NCBI GenBank assembly: GCA_037176845.1
Contig: JAYKXP010000133.1
Coordinates: forward strand, 1-64,000
Source: Paramarasmius palmivorus
Taxonomy: Eukaryota > Basidiomycota > Agaricomycetes > Agaricales > Marasmiaceae
Direction of reading: 5' to 3'
DNA: 64,000 nt
Part shown: in pieces, positions 34,691 to 45,516 of the stretch
Numbering within the stretch: the first letter of the stretch is position 1
Layout: each line of letters begins with the position of its first letter
Notes under the pieces: model-generated
Told to the model about the DNA's origin: nothing
What the model saw: only the letters and a program-made list of their open reading frames with translations
The model's database searches: none
Made by a program: the position numbers and the translations under genes

Positions 34691-35205
34691 GGTGCGTCGC
34701 TCATTTGCAGTCGGAGAGAAAGAGGAAATGATATTTATCTGGATTCACGAGCATGCCCATGGCTAGCAAAGCGTGTGGGAAAATATTCGGTAATCCCAGA
34801 CTCTTACCGCTAGTTCAAACATTTGACACAAGACGTTGTTTCAAACGATTTCCTGGTTGCTGCCGTTGAATCTCTACCTCCTTGTCGAGACTTAACCGCA
34901 AGTTCAATCCCAATGGCCAACCTCTCTTGAACTTTACTTTCCTTCCGCTGACTCCTTGAAGATTCAGTAAATTATATCTTAAAGAGGGTTTGTAACCCTT
35001 AAGCGGTTCGCCAAATCAATGGTAAGTACTATCAATTCAGTAAAGCTTCTTAGAGCATAGCCACTGCAGAGTCAAAGTAGAAACGCGAAACGAAAGATAT
35101 ATATTTTGAACCAGCAAACATTCCCTTTCGATTCCTGTCGACGATTTCAAATTCAGTTCAATAAAACGACGAGTATACATGCATTGACGTTGAAATACAA
35201 AATAC
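34691..35205. other. Spacer between d6 and copy G
   Basis: No supported ORF. It contains the 3' region of copy G (35100-35205). Confidence 0.35.
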
Positions 35206-36935
35206 TCAGCCCATATGCGGAATGAAGTGTGTCCACTCGACCGCTCGCCGAGCGGAGTACGGCAGATTCTTCAGCGTCCCAAAAGCAACGTAGACTGTTC
35301 CAAGTCTTGCCACTGCATACAAAAAACACAATAGCAGAATGCTACCATTTGCCATGCGCGTGACCGAATTTCTCTTATCTCCTTTACCGACCCAGTTCAG
35401 TGGAAGAATTGCGAGCGGAATGGCGACCATTGCTAGAGCAGCTCTACGCCAGATATCTTGGTAGATATCTGCCGGAAAACCTCCCTTCCATGCAATAAGG
35501 TGCACTCCTCCAAAAACAACAGCTGCAACATATACTTGCCAGAGGTCCCGAACCATGGTACGACCAAGTCCAGGATAGAAGATGGATTTTACACGTGAGG
35601 TGGACAACAGTACCTCCTTGAAATTAGCGATAAGGTATCGAGGGAGAAGGCAGCATCCTGAGCAGGGGTTGCACTGTCCACATATCATATTCTTCAGACA
35701 ACTGAAGAAACCGCTCGCACGGTGATTGCGGACATCTTGCAAATCGTCGTACAGATACTGACGTATGACTGTCGGCCCTTCAAGGATTCGACTGTGTAGA
35801 CTTGGCTTCTTTATTGCCCGTTGTGGTTGGTATGTGATATCCCGCCTAACCCAGGTGACTCGAACAGGACTTCGCACACGAAGTGGTTTGTGCCACCAGA
35901 AGCGAAAGGACACTCCAAGTATAACTGCATGGGCCAATGTGATGACCTCGATCTCTGCGAATGCGAGATCCTCTGCCCATCGAGAGATGCATTGGAGTGC
36001 AAACCACACGACTTCAACAAAGGCTATGAGCTTTCCCAAAGCATCGGATTCGCCTCGTGCAGTAACTTCCTCTGCGTTGATGTCAATGTAACCTTTCGAA
36101 GTTAATATCTCCAGCAGACATGTTTGTCCAGGTTGCCCCGCTGAGGAATCAGGATCCCCAAATATGTGCTCCCATAGCTTACTAAGTAAAGCTATGAGGC
36201 CGCACAAACAGTAAAGCGGGGCGCAGCATATGGCAGTGGCACAAGAACCTAAATCGCAGGAGCCTTCGACATCGCAACTTTCGATTTCTTCGCCTTGTAC
36301 GCTAATTCCGGTGGCTGTAAGGACCTCATCCACTATGTTCTGTCTTGAATGGATTCAGCGCTGGACCACCAAAAATCTGTGAGAAACAGGACTTACCCAA
36401 AGGTACCGATATCACCGGAAAGAGAATCCCCATCTCTGAGGATACCCAAGAAACGTGGGTGAGGTTGATGGCCTGCATCGTACAGGGCAAAGCCTCCCAT
36501 GACAGCAAGATATGCATGCGTCCTAGTCCAACCATAACCTTTGCATTTTATTAACAATTCCCTACATCAATAACATTCAAGTGGTAACTTACGTTTGTAT
36601 TTCTGGCGAATCTTGCATGTGGCACGCCATTGTCGTACGGACCAAAGGACCATCAATTCGGGGCCCAGAAACGCAAAAACTGCGATAACTGCCTGCTTGA
36701 ACCATACCACCGCGTCCCTGTCTTTAGGATGGGGAACGTTTGGATGGACTACTACCCATGTGCAAACAAAAAGAACGGAAGCACACGTCAACAGAATGCT
36801 CTGAAGACTGCGGCACTGATCCAAGACATTGCATTCGGCCACCAGAGCCGCACCATCGTCTATACTTGGGAAGGAATTGTTGAGCGTACTCGAGTGGTGC
36901 AGAATCGGATGAGCCAAGGCATAGAGCAAGAGCAT
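35206..36935 (-). CDS. Array copy G: multi-pass membrane protein, 540 aa
   Basis: Exons 36935-36593, 36538-36397 and 36343-35206 total 1623 nt, open throughout. The start at MLLLYALAHPILHHSS aligns with the other copies, and the ORF open further upstream is not needed. Landmarks: FVCTWVVVHPNVPHPKD, GPELMVLWSVRQW, YGWTRTHAYLAVMGGFALYD, a Cys-rich hydrophobic segment (CATAICCAPLYCLCGLIALL) not present in A, B or D, DINAEEVTARGESD, WFALQCISRWAEDLAFAEIE, FRFWWHKPLRVRSPVRV, a second Cys-rich loop (CGQCNPCSGCC), and the end VEWTHFIPHMG. The third intron of the other copies is absent, so the linker and the last block form one exon. A TATA box lies at 36983-36990. Confidence 0.85.
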
Positions 36936-36982
36936 CTTCAGATGCCGGTAGCAGCGTGGGTCAGTGATCTCCAAGCTTATGA

Positions 36983-36990
36983 TATTTATA
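36983..36990 (-). promoter_or_regulatory. TATA box of copy G
   Basis: TATAAATA on the minus strand, about 50 bp above the start codon. Confidence 0.5.
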
Positions 36991-37736
36991 AGGTGGAACA
37001 TGTTGAAATCGCGTTGCATTGCTGACGAAGACATGCCAAAGGCAGCATTAAAGCTGTTGAATTCGTTGACAGGGAGAATGTGACGAACAGAAAGACAGGG
37101 AGACACAGAACAAGTAATCGATCGCACCTGCCTGAAAGCCGACCTTCCATTCTGTTCATGACGCAGGCGGCCCACAGCAAGGTCCATCAACTTGAAATTT
37201 CTAGATCCAGAAACACGGAATTTCGATTTGAACGGAATGAACATGTAGAGCCAACGCAATCAAAACTGGAATGCTGTGACCAAGGTCAGGCCACTTACCG
37301 GTGGTAAGTATATGAAAAGATACTTGTAACCTTATAATCGTCTAAGAAATCAACACAGCGCGATTGCCACAGCTTGTCATGCGTGTTGCTCTACCTTGAG
37401 ACTAAGGTCCGCGAGAATAGTTCAAGTTCGAAAAATCAAAATATATCGAGAACGAGGATGCTCGGACTGGCCAGCAACTGTGAATAGTTTCGGGACAGTA
37501 CACTGTGGAATGTGACTGTTTTGCGAATGATGCGTCCCAACCGCAGGAGGTGATCAGAAGAGCAACCAAAAAGGAGCAGCCATCGAATTCAAGCGCCAGC
37601 GCTTGTCCCATTCTGTCGAGCCTAATGCATCGTACAATGCGTGAGCGCCTAGATTGGAGAAGCCTGGAAGCTGAGGCCTCGTGCTTTGACATGAGTATCT
37701 GCATTAATGAAACCTTGCAGTTGGGCACAAACTCCA
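36991..37736. other. Spacer between copy G and the DUF6534 gene
   Basis: Holds the promoter of G and the 3' region of the DUF6534 gene. A long minus ORF overlaps the spacer (36567-37259) only because the first exon of G is open upstream. Confidence 0.35.
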
Positions 37737-38960
37737 TCAAACCACCACACTACTCGGCCTAGGCCTTCTATTTCCGTCCGCCACTGACAACGAACTATCC
37801 GATTCCCTACTTCCAGGCGCAGGCGCGAACAACATCACGCCCGGAACCGATACCTTCGATGCACGATTCGACCTTAGCCCCAAACCCTCAGGTAAGCTAT
37901 CCGTAAACACCACGCCCTGATCATCTAGACTCGAAGAAGTCTTGACCACACGATTATTGAAGAAAATCATCAACGAGTTGGAGTACAGCTTCGACAGACA
38001 CACGCCTGATATCTGATGCAACGTGTTGGACGGCATGGCGGTGAAGAAGACTAGATCGAGGATTGCTGCTGTAGCGGTGATTGTACCAGTTTCAATAGTG
38101 AGTCGGATGAGTTTGGAGACGATGGCATTAGTTGAAGTGTGGAGAAAGGTTGTACGGTTGCGGAGGAGCTGAAGAATATCGAGTGGTCAAAGAAGTGTAC
38201 GGGATATTATTAATGGGATACGTACGAAGTATGTCATTAAACATGCGATAAGAACATCAGCGAAAGCTGAGACACCGAGACGAACGCCTACGGCGTAAAG
38301 TAGGCCAGGATGATGTATAGCTTCATCGGGGTATTTCAGGAGCTGTTATCATAAGAATAACATCAGCTCATCGTTCGCGATTGTACAAATTAAGACAAAC
38401 GAACATAGTACGCGGCGGCTACTGCCCCTCCCAGCTGAGCAACAGCGAGGATGGAGATGAGAACGTATACGAATTTTGATCTGGAAAAGGTCCAAATTCG
38501 CCAGCCGAAAAATATCTACCAAATAGGTGCATCAGTTTTGCTCAAGAAGAGATCAAACACTACCCATACCTGAACGATCGTCCCAACAGTACTCGAAAGG
38601 AGAGGAATATTCAGGAAGGAGGTGTACAATTTCAGGAGGTGTGGTACGCTGCCCCATCCATAAGCAAACCACCGTGATGCGTCATATGTCGCCGAACATG
38701 TCTGGAAGACCTCGAGTGCAAAGATCATGTACACTATTGGTTTCGGATGAGCTGCGTAGTCATGAAGTAACCCAAATAGTCTCACCCAAGATCTTGAAAA
38801 CAGTTTTGTCATCCTTGTAGTTTAGATAGTAGACGTACACCTGTACCGTCAAAATCCCGAGCAGGAAGTAGTTGAAGAAGATTCCGATGAGTCTTGGGAT
38901 TGTCAACCACACGATATCACTGTGACTAAGATCGTCAGAGTTTTGACCTATCACCGTCAT
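37737..38960 (-). CDS. Array partner d7: DUF6534 seven-helix-like membrane protein, 332 aa
   Basis: Five exons (38960-38786, 38733-38570, 38515-38405, 38342-38226, 38168-37737) total 999 nt without a stop. The third intron uses a GTTCGT donor. Order of features: MTVIGQNSDDLSHSDIV, membrane segment 1 in PRLIGIFFNYFLLGILTVQV with YYLNYKDDK, segment 2 in VYMIFALEVFQTC, FAYGWGSVPHLL, FFGWRIWTFSRSK, segment VLISILAVAQLGGAVAAAYY, HHPGLLYAVGVRLGVSAFAD, LLRNRTTF, TATAAILDLVFFTAMPSNTL, CLSKLYSNSLMIFFNNR, and a polar tail. This is the standard layout of the DUF6534 family, which is specific to and expanded in agaricomycetes; its function is unknown. It is the only complete partner gene in the array. 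The multi-pass gene G lies directly downstream on the same strand. Confidence 0.85.
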
Positions 38961-39514
38961 CGTGGACTCGTTCAGTGTTCGGATTTTCGAAGGTGGAGGG
39001 ATCTAGGAGGGGAGTAGGTGTCCTCCCTGGGCAAATCAATGCCCGCCTATGTACCCTGCGAATCATCCGCGGATGTCTGGGATCATGGGTGTCGTTTCTG
39101 CCGCGTACGATCAAAAGAGGGATTGAAAGAGGAAAAAGTGTGGGGATTCTGAGACTTAAGAACGAAAGGATGACGTACAAATGAAATATACACAGGATTC
39201 ATGAGCAGAGTTGAAGGCGGTGGATGATCATTGTGGTGGTTGAAATTTTGAAACGATCAATGTGCTTGGCGCTTGTTTCAGCAGGCAAAACTTTAATTCC
39301 CACGGTCAATCACACCACCCAAAAGATTTCGTCACAACCTGTCACACAGGCAGTATCACGGTCATGTCGTTGACAGCGCTGCGACGTTACTCTGACTCCG
39401 TCATCCTACTCTCAGTCAGGCGCAAGAGGTCATAACGAGTCCAAAAGAGTTTTATGCAAGTAGGTATGGCCATTAAGCCCTTCCTCTCGCCTCTCAATCT
39501 CATCTACCTGGCAG
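38961..39514. other. Shared upstream region of DUF6534 and DUF6535 genes
   Basis: Divergent intergenic region between 38960 (-) and 39515 (+). No coding signal and no clear TATA box. It could serve both genes. Confidence 0.4.
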
Positions 39515-41415
39515 ATGGAGCAAGAATCTACACGTGAAAATTCGGATGGATCCCGCAATCTGGAAGAGGCATGGGAGAAGCTCATAAAAGAGACTAACAA
39601 ATATGATGATGACATGGTGAAGAACTGGAAGGAAGATATTGACACACTACTCGTCTTTGTGCGTTCCCTTTTTTTAACGGATTGTGACACTTCTGACCTG
39701 AGCAGAACAGGCTGGATTATTCTCTGCTGTCGTGACAGCGTTCGCCATTGAATCCTACCAATGGCTGCTAGAAGACTCGACAGATACCACGAATACACTT
39801 CTTTTGCAGATTTCAAAGCAGCTGGCCAATACCACCGTGGTTGTAGACGTGCCTCAGCCTACATTCCAACCATCGTCCTCCTCAGTCCGAATCAACGCCC
39901 TTTGGTTTCTCAGCCTTGTTCTGAGCCTCACTTCCGGGCTATTTGGTCTTCTCTGCAAGCAATGGTTGCGAGAGCACCGACGAGACACGCCTACGCGTTC
40001 CCAAGCCGAAACACTGGCCCTTCGCGAACTGCGTAATGCCAGCTTTCAAAAACGGGCCATATCATCGTTCCTCGCGATGCCCCCAATCCTTCTCGAAATC
40101 GCTCTTCTGTTATTTCTGGCGGGGGTTTTGGAGCTACTTTGGACCCTACACATCGTTCCGTTTAGTGTCGTCGCAGTTGCCGTGGGGTGCAGCGCTGGGC
40201 TCTACCTAGTGACCACCGTATTACCGCCCCTCACGATGTTCGGTCTCGCTGTGGTTCCATCGTATATCTCCGATAGGTTCAACGACCACATCCATGCATT
40301 CCACAACATCTGCCCCTACAAATCCCCTCAGGCATGGTGGCTCTTTTGGTTTTGTTCCAAAGTCGTCCGCCATTCCTCTACTGCGAAATCGTTCTTCGCA
40401 AAGAGGAACCGAACCCTCATCCGTATGCGGGACTGGTCCATGTTTGACCTCAGCTTGGTCAGACGCGCTTCCTACACCGAAGATAGCCCTTCTACATCCT
40501 GGAGTTATCCTGTAGAAATCAACGTCTACAAGCTCCAGGCTCTGCGCTCCGTGATAACAATGTTCCGGGATAGTCCGTCCATGGTCACCCACATACAAAC
40601 AATCGTTCTATCGTTACCCCCTGCCCTCATCATGGCTACCGCACTCGACTTCTGGTCCAACACGGTATGGGAGGAGGTCACCCCATCTGATGTTCAGTAC
40701 GCCCTCGTTGACGATATTGGATACTTCCATGCGAAATGCGCGGGTTCAGGTGTCTATTGCTATGGTGCGCCAGATCCTCCGAACATGGTTCTACACTCCA
40801 AGCCGTTCGTCAGGCTACTGTACCATCAGCAATATTGGCTTTCCTTGGCGAATAATCTCGATCCTACGATCGCCCAGGAGCTTCTCTCTTCCATTGAAGA
40901 GTACATGCAGCTTTGTGAGCTTCATCCGCCTAGCATTCGTTTCCTCCTTCCTTTCCCAGTTGCAGCCAAAGTTTGGATACATCCGAATGTCGAGGTTCGG
41001 AGAGAAGGCCGGCGGTTAATCCAGATCTACGAGGACACATGGAGAGCGCATCTCGGCCCAGAGGAAGAATGGGATCAACGACTAGCGTTCATTGTGACCC
41101 TTGCCAGACATAAATCACCAGCAACAGCAACCTGGTTCTGCAGGGTTAATTTCGGAGGTCGTCAACTCAGACCAAGGGCGCAACTTCCTTCACTACGTCA
41201 ACGACCAGATCATCGAGCACGAGTTATACGTGTCCCGGAGAACTGCTGATGGGCTTACTTGGGATAAAGGGGAGCTTGTTATAGAATGGATTCAGGCGCT
41301 GCAACGTGTTAGGGAGCTCGGTGATTTACCGAATGACTACTTCGCGGAGATACCCTTGGAAGGGCTTCAAGGCGATGATGTACAGATCAGAGTTCAACCT
41401 ATGTCATCTGTCTAG
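39515..41415 (+). CDS. DUF6535 membrane protein, 594 aa
   Basis: Exon 1, 39515-39658, encodes an acidic N-terminus and KYDDDMVKNWKEDIDTLLVF. After a 52-nt intron exon 2 (39711-41093) continues AGLFSAVVTAFAIESYQWL, LLQISKQL, VRINALWFLSLVLSLTSGLF and LCKQWLREHRR, the DUF6535 core with two membrane segments and the typical W-R-E/D-H end. Two more hydrophobic segments follow (PPILLEIALLLFLAGVLELL and VVAVAVGCSAGLYLVTTVLP). The third exon (41158-41415) restores the family tail NFLHYVNDQIIEHELY to ELGDLPNDYFAEIP. The second intron is 41094-41157 with a GAG acceptor, chosen because it joins the frames. The exons total 1785 nt. Function unknown; it adjoins the DUF6534 gene head to head. Confidence 0.85.
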
Positions 41416-41539
41416 CATGTGAAGCAAAGGTATGTTCTTGCCTTCTCTATCATTCTTGTGGCCTAATTTGTACTTTACAGGTGTTCCTCCAAGTGTTTCC
41501 GTACTCGCATACCTCTCTCACGTAGCCCAGGACCCCACT

Positions 41540-42441
41540 TTACACCTCCCTTTCGACAGCAGCAGCGAATTCCCCCAAAGTATCAAACTTCCATGTATAC
41601 GCATGCTTGCCATTCAGACCCATCTCCGACCCATTCCTCTCGATCCATACACTGGGTATCCCCAACTTGCCCATTGGGTCGATATCTGCACTCAGGCTAT
41701 GTGCTACCCATAGCACCTTGCGGTTCCCGTCATCAAAGTGACTATCCGTCTTGGCCATGTTGAGAGCAGTATCCAATGCTCGCCTCGCGGGCTTGTAGGC
41801 TCCCACGTCTTCCGCTGTGAGGATTAGCGTGAATGGGGACTTGGATTCTGGGGATACATCCCGGGGAAACCAGTACTTGGACCCATCGCTCGGCGAAGGT
41901 GGTTGGTACAGCTCTGGATGAACTGTATCGACGGATAGCTGTGCCAGAGTTTGTGCGAAGGATTCTCGGTCAACGTTGGAGAGCACGCAGAGCTTGTAGC
42001 GCTTTGCTAGGATATGAAGGGCGGCTATGGTATCAGGGAACACAGGCCAGTTCCCAACGGACTGTCCAAACGCGATATGGCGGCTACTATCCATGTTCTC
42101 GGTACCTGCCTCCGTGGAATCTTGGCGCAGCTTCCGCTCGAGTAGCTCATGTGTCTTCGCAAGGAGATCACGGTACAAGAGATGCGGCTCGTCCCGTTTG
42201 AGTACCACCTCTATTGCATTGAATTCCTCGAGAGCTTGCTTTCGGGTCCATTTGGATGAAGCAGGGTATCGGGAGAGTAGTGGTCGAAGGGCATTGTAGA
42301 TCCCCGATTCCCAATCCTGGTATAATGGGAAAAGTCAATGTAAAGCAATATCAGCAACGACACATCCTTCATCCTCACTACAAGGGTCCCGTAAACGTCA
42401 AAGAAGAGAATGTTGAAATCGGCGAAGCTTTCTGGAGGCAT
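41540..42441 (-). CDS. HAD-superfamily hydrolase (haloacid dehalogenase type II-like), 279 aa
   Basis: Exon 1 (42441-42379) ends with NILFFDVYGTLV, carrying the nucleophile Asp15 of the HAD motif DxYGTL. A 62-nt intron follows, and exon 2 (42316-41540) begins DWESGIYNALRPLLSRYP. Later motifs are LCVLSNVDRES (motif II Ser), GAYKPA (motif III Lys) and VLWVAHSLSADIDPMGKLG with VWIER (motif IV region in the fungal style). Length and order match the fungal group annotated as haloacid dehalogenase or HAD-like, a soluble cytosolic hydrolase; the substrate is unknown. A tandem paralogue lies at 43292-44207, with an intron at the identical codon. Confidence 0.9.
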
Positions 42442-43291
42442 GATTGGGTTGGTCTAGGGAAGATTTTGCTCGTTCGTTTATATGAAGTTTGTTCGGGCAA
42501 GAGAATTCTGCGAGACCAAGCATGCGTCGGTCTGGCTCTCCGCTATTCCGCTGGTTCACATGTGTCCTCAACAAGAAGGCCCAAGGAACTTGCACCGTCT
42601 TCTTGGCCTATTTTACCTGAAACTCCAATTGCGAAGTGAATGGCCGCCCAAATGTTATAATCGCTTCTTTGACTAACGTCGAGGAAGTCGTACCTCCGAT
42701 AACAGGTGAGATTCCCATTTTCGAGCGCCCGACCCTAATCTCTGATAACCTACTACAGACCATACTTAGCAGTGCAGTCGCAGATATGAACTCGTAGGCT
42801 CTTGGTATCGCATCAGGGCCAACTCTAACTGGTATGTTGAGCGTCAGCCCAACACATTTCCCGTCGTTTACTGCTCAAAACAAGCGAATGCCTTGCTGTA
42901 CGCGGGAGAATCCATATGAAGTTGCTGAGCCTTTACTCTGCTCCTCCCCGCAAGTTGATATCTACTCGACGTACTACACTTTGGGATGTTCATGAGACTT
43001 GCCCGCCGATTCGAAGGCCGAAGATGCGGCACTCGTGGATTGCGGAATGTCAGCTTCTGGCGGTGAACATGGCGTCAATTGTTGCAATGGTGGTGGAACT
43101 CCTGCAAACGAGACTGGTTGCTCAATACGACGTTGCATGCGCTAATGGCTCGCAGGAATGGTGTCACAAAGACGAGGCATAGGTTGGGGTATGGGTACCC
43201 TCGTTACATTCACAGTACGTTTCTGCACATTTTTCCGGGATTTTCCTGCCTAATGGCGCATTACAGATGTCTTATTATTGTCGCTATTCCT
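42442..43291. other. Spacer between the two HAD genes
   Basis: No supported gene. Plus-strand ORFs here (42256-42639, 42916-43182) partly overlap HAD1 or have no family resemblance. Confidence 0.4.
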
Positions 43292-44207
43292 TCAAATACT
43301 TCCCGAGCTTGATGTGTCCTTCTCGACTGCCGCAGCAAATTCACCCAGTGTTTCAAACTTCCAGGTATACCCATGCTCGCCATTCAACCCCATTACCGAT
43401 CCCTTTCTCTCAATCCATACACTCTTCACTCCGAGCTTGCCCACTGGCTCTACATCTCCCATCAGGCTTTGCGCAACCCATAATACTTCTCGCTTTCCGT
43501 CATCGAAATGTGGGTCTTTAGCAGCCACCTCGAGAGCGGCATCGAAACCTGGCCTTGCGGGTTTATAGGCCCCGATATCCTGTGCTGTGATGATGAGCGT
43601 AAATGGAGATTTGGAATCTGGGGATACATCGCAAGGAAACCAAAACTTGGACTTTTCGCTGGGCGGTGGAGGTTGGTATAGCTCTGAATGAGCAGTGTCG
43701 TCGGATAACTGGGCTAGAGTGTGGGCGAAAGACTCGCGGTCAACGTTGGAGAGCACACAGAGTTTGTAGTGCTTCGCCAGGATACGAAGGGCCTCGATGG
43801 TATCGGGAAACACGGGCCACTTTTTGATTGATTGACCAAACGTGATATGTCGGTTCGCATCGAGGTCATCATTATTTGGGCCTTGACCAGACACCTGGTG
43901 CAGCTTCTGCTCCAGCATCTCGTGCGTCTTTGCGAGGAGTTCGCGGTACAGGAGATGGGGATATTCCTGGACTAAAGGCACCTCGATAGCCGTAAACTCT
44001 TCGATGGCACGCTGCAGTGTCCATTCGGATGATACTGAATATCGAGCTAGTAAAGGCTTGAGGGCATCGTAGATCCCAGCTTCCCAATTCTGTCGTAGTG
44101 CAGACAATGAATGCAGGGGTCATTGGCAAAGGATTCATGCTCACGACGAGGGTTGCGTAGACATCGAAGAAGAGAATGTTATAGTTCGCTAGACTTTGTG
44201 AGGACAT
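43292..44207 (-). CDS. HAD-superfamily hydrolase, tandem paralogue, 286 aa
   Basis: Exon 1 (44207-44145, MSSQSLANYNILFFDVYATLV) and exon 2 (44089-43292) total 861 nt. The start at 44207 was preferred over the in-frame ATG at 44246 because it makes exon 1 exactly 63 nt, as in the neighbour. The nucleophile Asp15 and Lys of GAYKPA remain, as do LCVLSNVDRES and VLWVAQSLMGDVEPVGKLG. The first motif reads DVYATL instead of DVYGTL, so the Gly next to the nucleophile motif is replaced by Ala. The two proteins are very similar throughout, which points to a recent tandem duplication. Confidence 0.88.
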
Positions 44208-45459
44208 GATAGGGTTATGTCCAGGTCTCGGATCTCTCGTGCTCATATAGGATGTACACGAATGTAATCGGAGGACAGGATTCTGCGAGAACAGTGCTCA
44301 GGAATAACATGACCTAAATGACGGTGCTTTTCAATTATGATCGATGAGAAGGAAAGAGCACCTGGTCCGTCATAAGGTAACCGGTAGCCTTTGTGCGCTG
44401 TGCATAGCATAGTAACTATAAGGTGATTCCCACGCAGGCTCTCTTTCCCGGTACCACTCACTCAACAATTGGCTCTACCCAGTCGACTGTCATCGAACTT
44501 TCAATCTTGCAAGTACCGGGAATATTGTAGGATCGGAGGAATTGCGGAAAAAGTGACATGAGGCTTGCTTCTCTGGACCAGTTGAAAACTGACTCATTGG
44601 GTGCGCTTTTATGATCTAAATTCCTACAGGATCTGACTTTATCCCTTGACCTTTGGAAGATGATCTTACAAACTGTGATGGCTGAAATGAGTATCACTGG
44701 ATACGCTAAATGAATGGGTGAGCGAGCATCAATAGAAAGATGTGAATGTTGAAGGCTTACTTCGATACATATTACGTGCTTCCCTTAAGCTTGGCTCCTG
44801 ACTTCTTGTTCCAGCTTCCAGCTTTAAGCTTGCAGAAGACACAATCCCATGACAGTGGCATGTCGACGTGTCATACCTTCACCGCAAAGCAGGAGTCATA
44901 ACGCAAACCGCCTTCTTGATCAAGGTTCGGATTTCACTTTCTCAACTCGTTGCCATATAATCTGGCGGTGGATTCTGTGTTGAGATGTTTCATAATACAA
45001 AAAGGGATCTATAGTGCTCCGAGTCAGTGACCAGCTATGATTACAGACAAATTGAGAGCGGGAAAAAAGGGACAGGCTAGGGTTGTGGTGCATCGGGTGA
45101 GTCTCCGCTCGCTTCGACATTTATCGTTATGTCGCTGACACTCTCATTCTGAGATGTTACGGAGCATCCTACCGCGAAAACTTTCCTTTCATGGGATAGT
45201 GTTCGCGTCGCAGGACCGTTTCTCAACACGCTACTTCTTCTATTTCGTAACACATACATTCGCGCTTCGCGGTTGGTTAAGCAAGAATGACCAACACGGG
45301 AGAACGGATCATCAAACTATGGCATGAGTGTGCGACCCTGTGAGACCGCTATCAGACCCTATCTTCCATCATTCAGTCGAGTCATGCTCAAGACAATCTC
45401 TTTGTCGAGTAGCTCGTACTTCGCCCCTGATCCGGAACCGGTAGAACACGACATAGGCA
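44208..45459. other. Spacer between HAD2 and epoxide hydrolase
   Basis: Mostly non-coding. A minus ORF at 44458-44697 (79 aa, with NWSREASLMSLFPQFLRSYN) has protein-like composition but no family I recognise and no partner exon. I leave it unassigned. Confidence 0.35.
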
Positions 45460-45466
45460 TATAAAG
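45460..45466 (+). promoter_or_regulatory. TATA box of the epoxide hydrolase gene
   Basis: TATAAAG, 51 bp above the ATG. Confidence 0.6.
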
Positions 45467-45516
45467 GTTCTCGAAAGTAACATCTACTTCATCATCCTCA
45501 ACACCTCTCAACTATC

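Noticed and set aside
36567..37259. 230-aa minus ORF
   Set aside because: It is the first exon of copy G plus its open 5' leader. The aligned start of all copies is at MLLLYALA, 36935.
41833..42299. Plus-strand ORFs of 122 and 90 aa
   Set aside because: Antisense to the HAD hydrolase exon 2, which has all family motifs.
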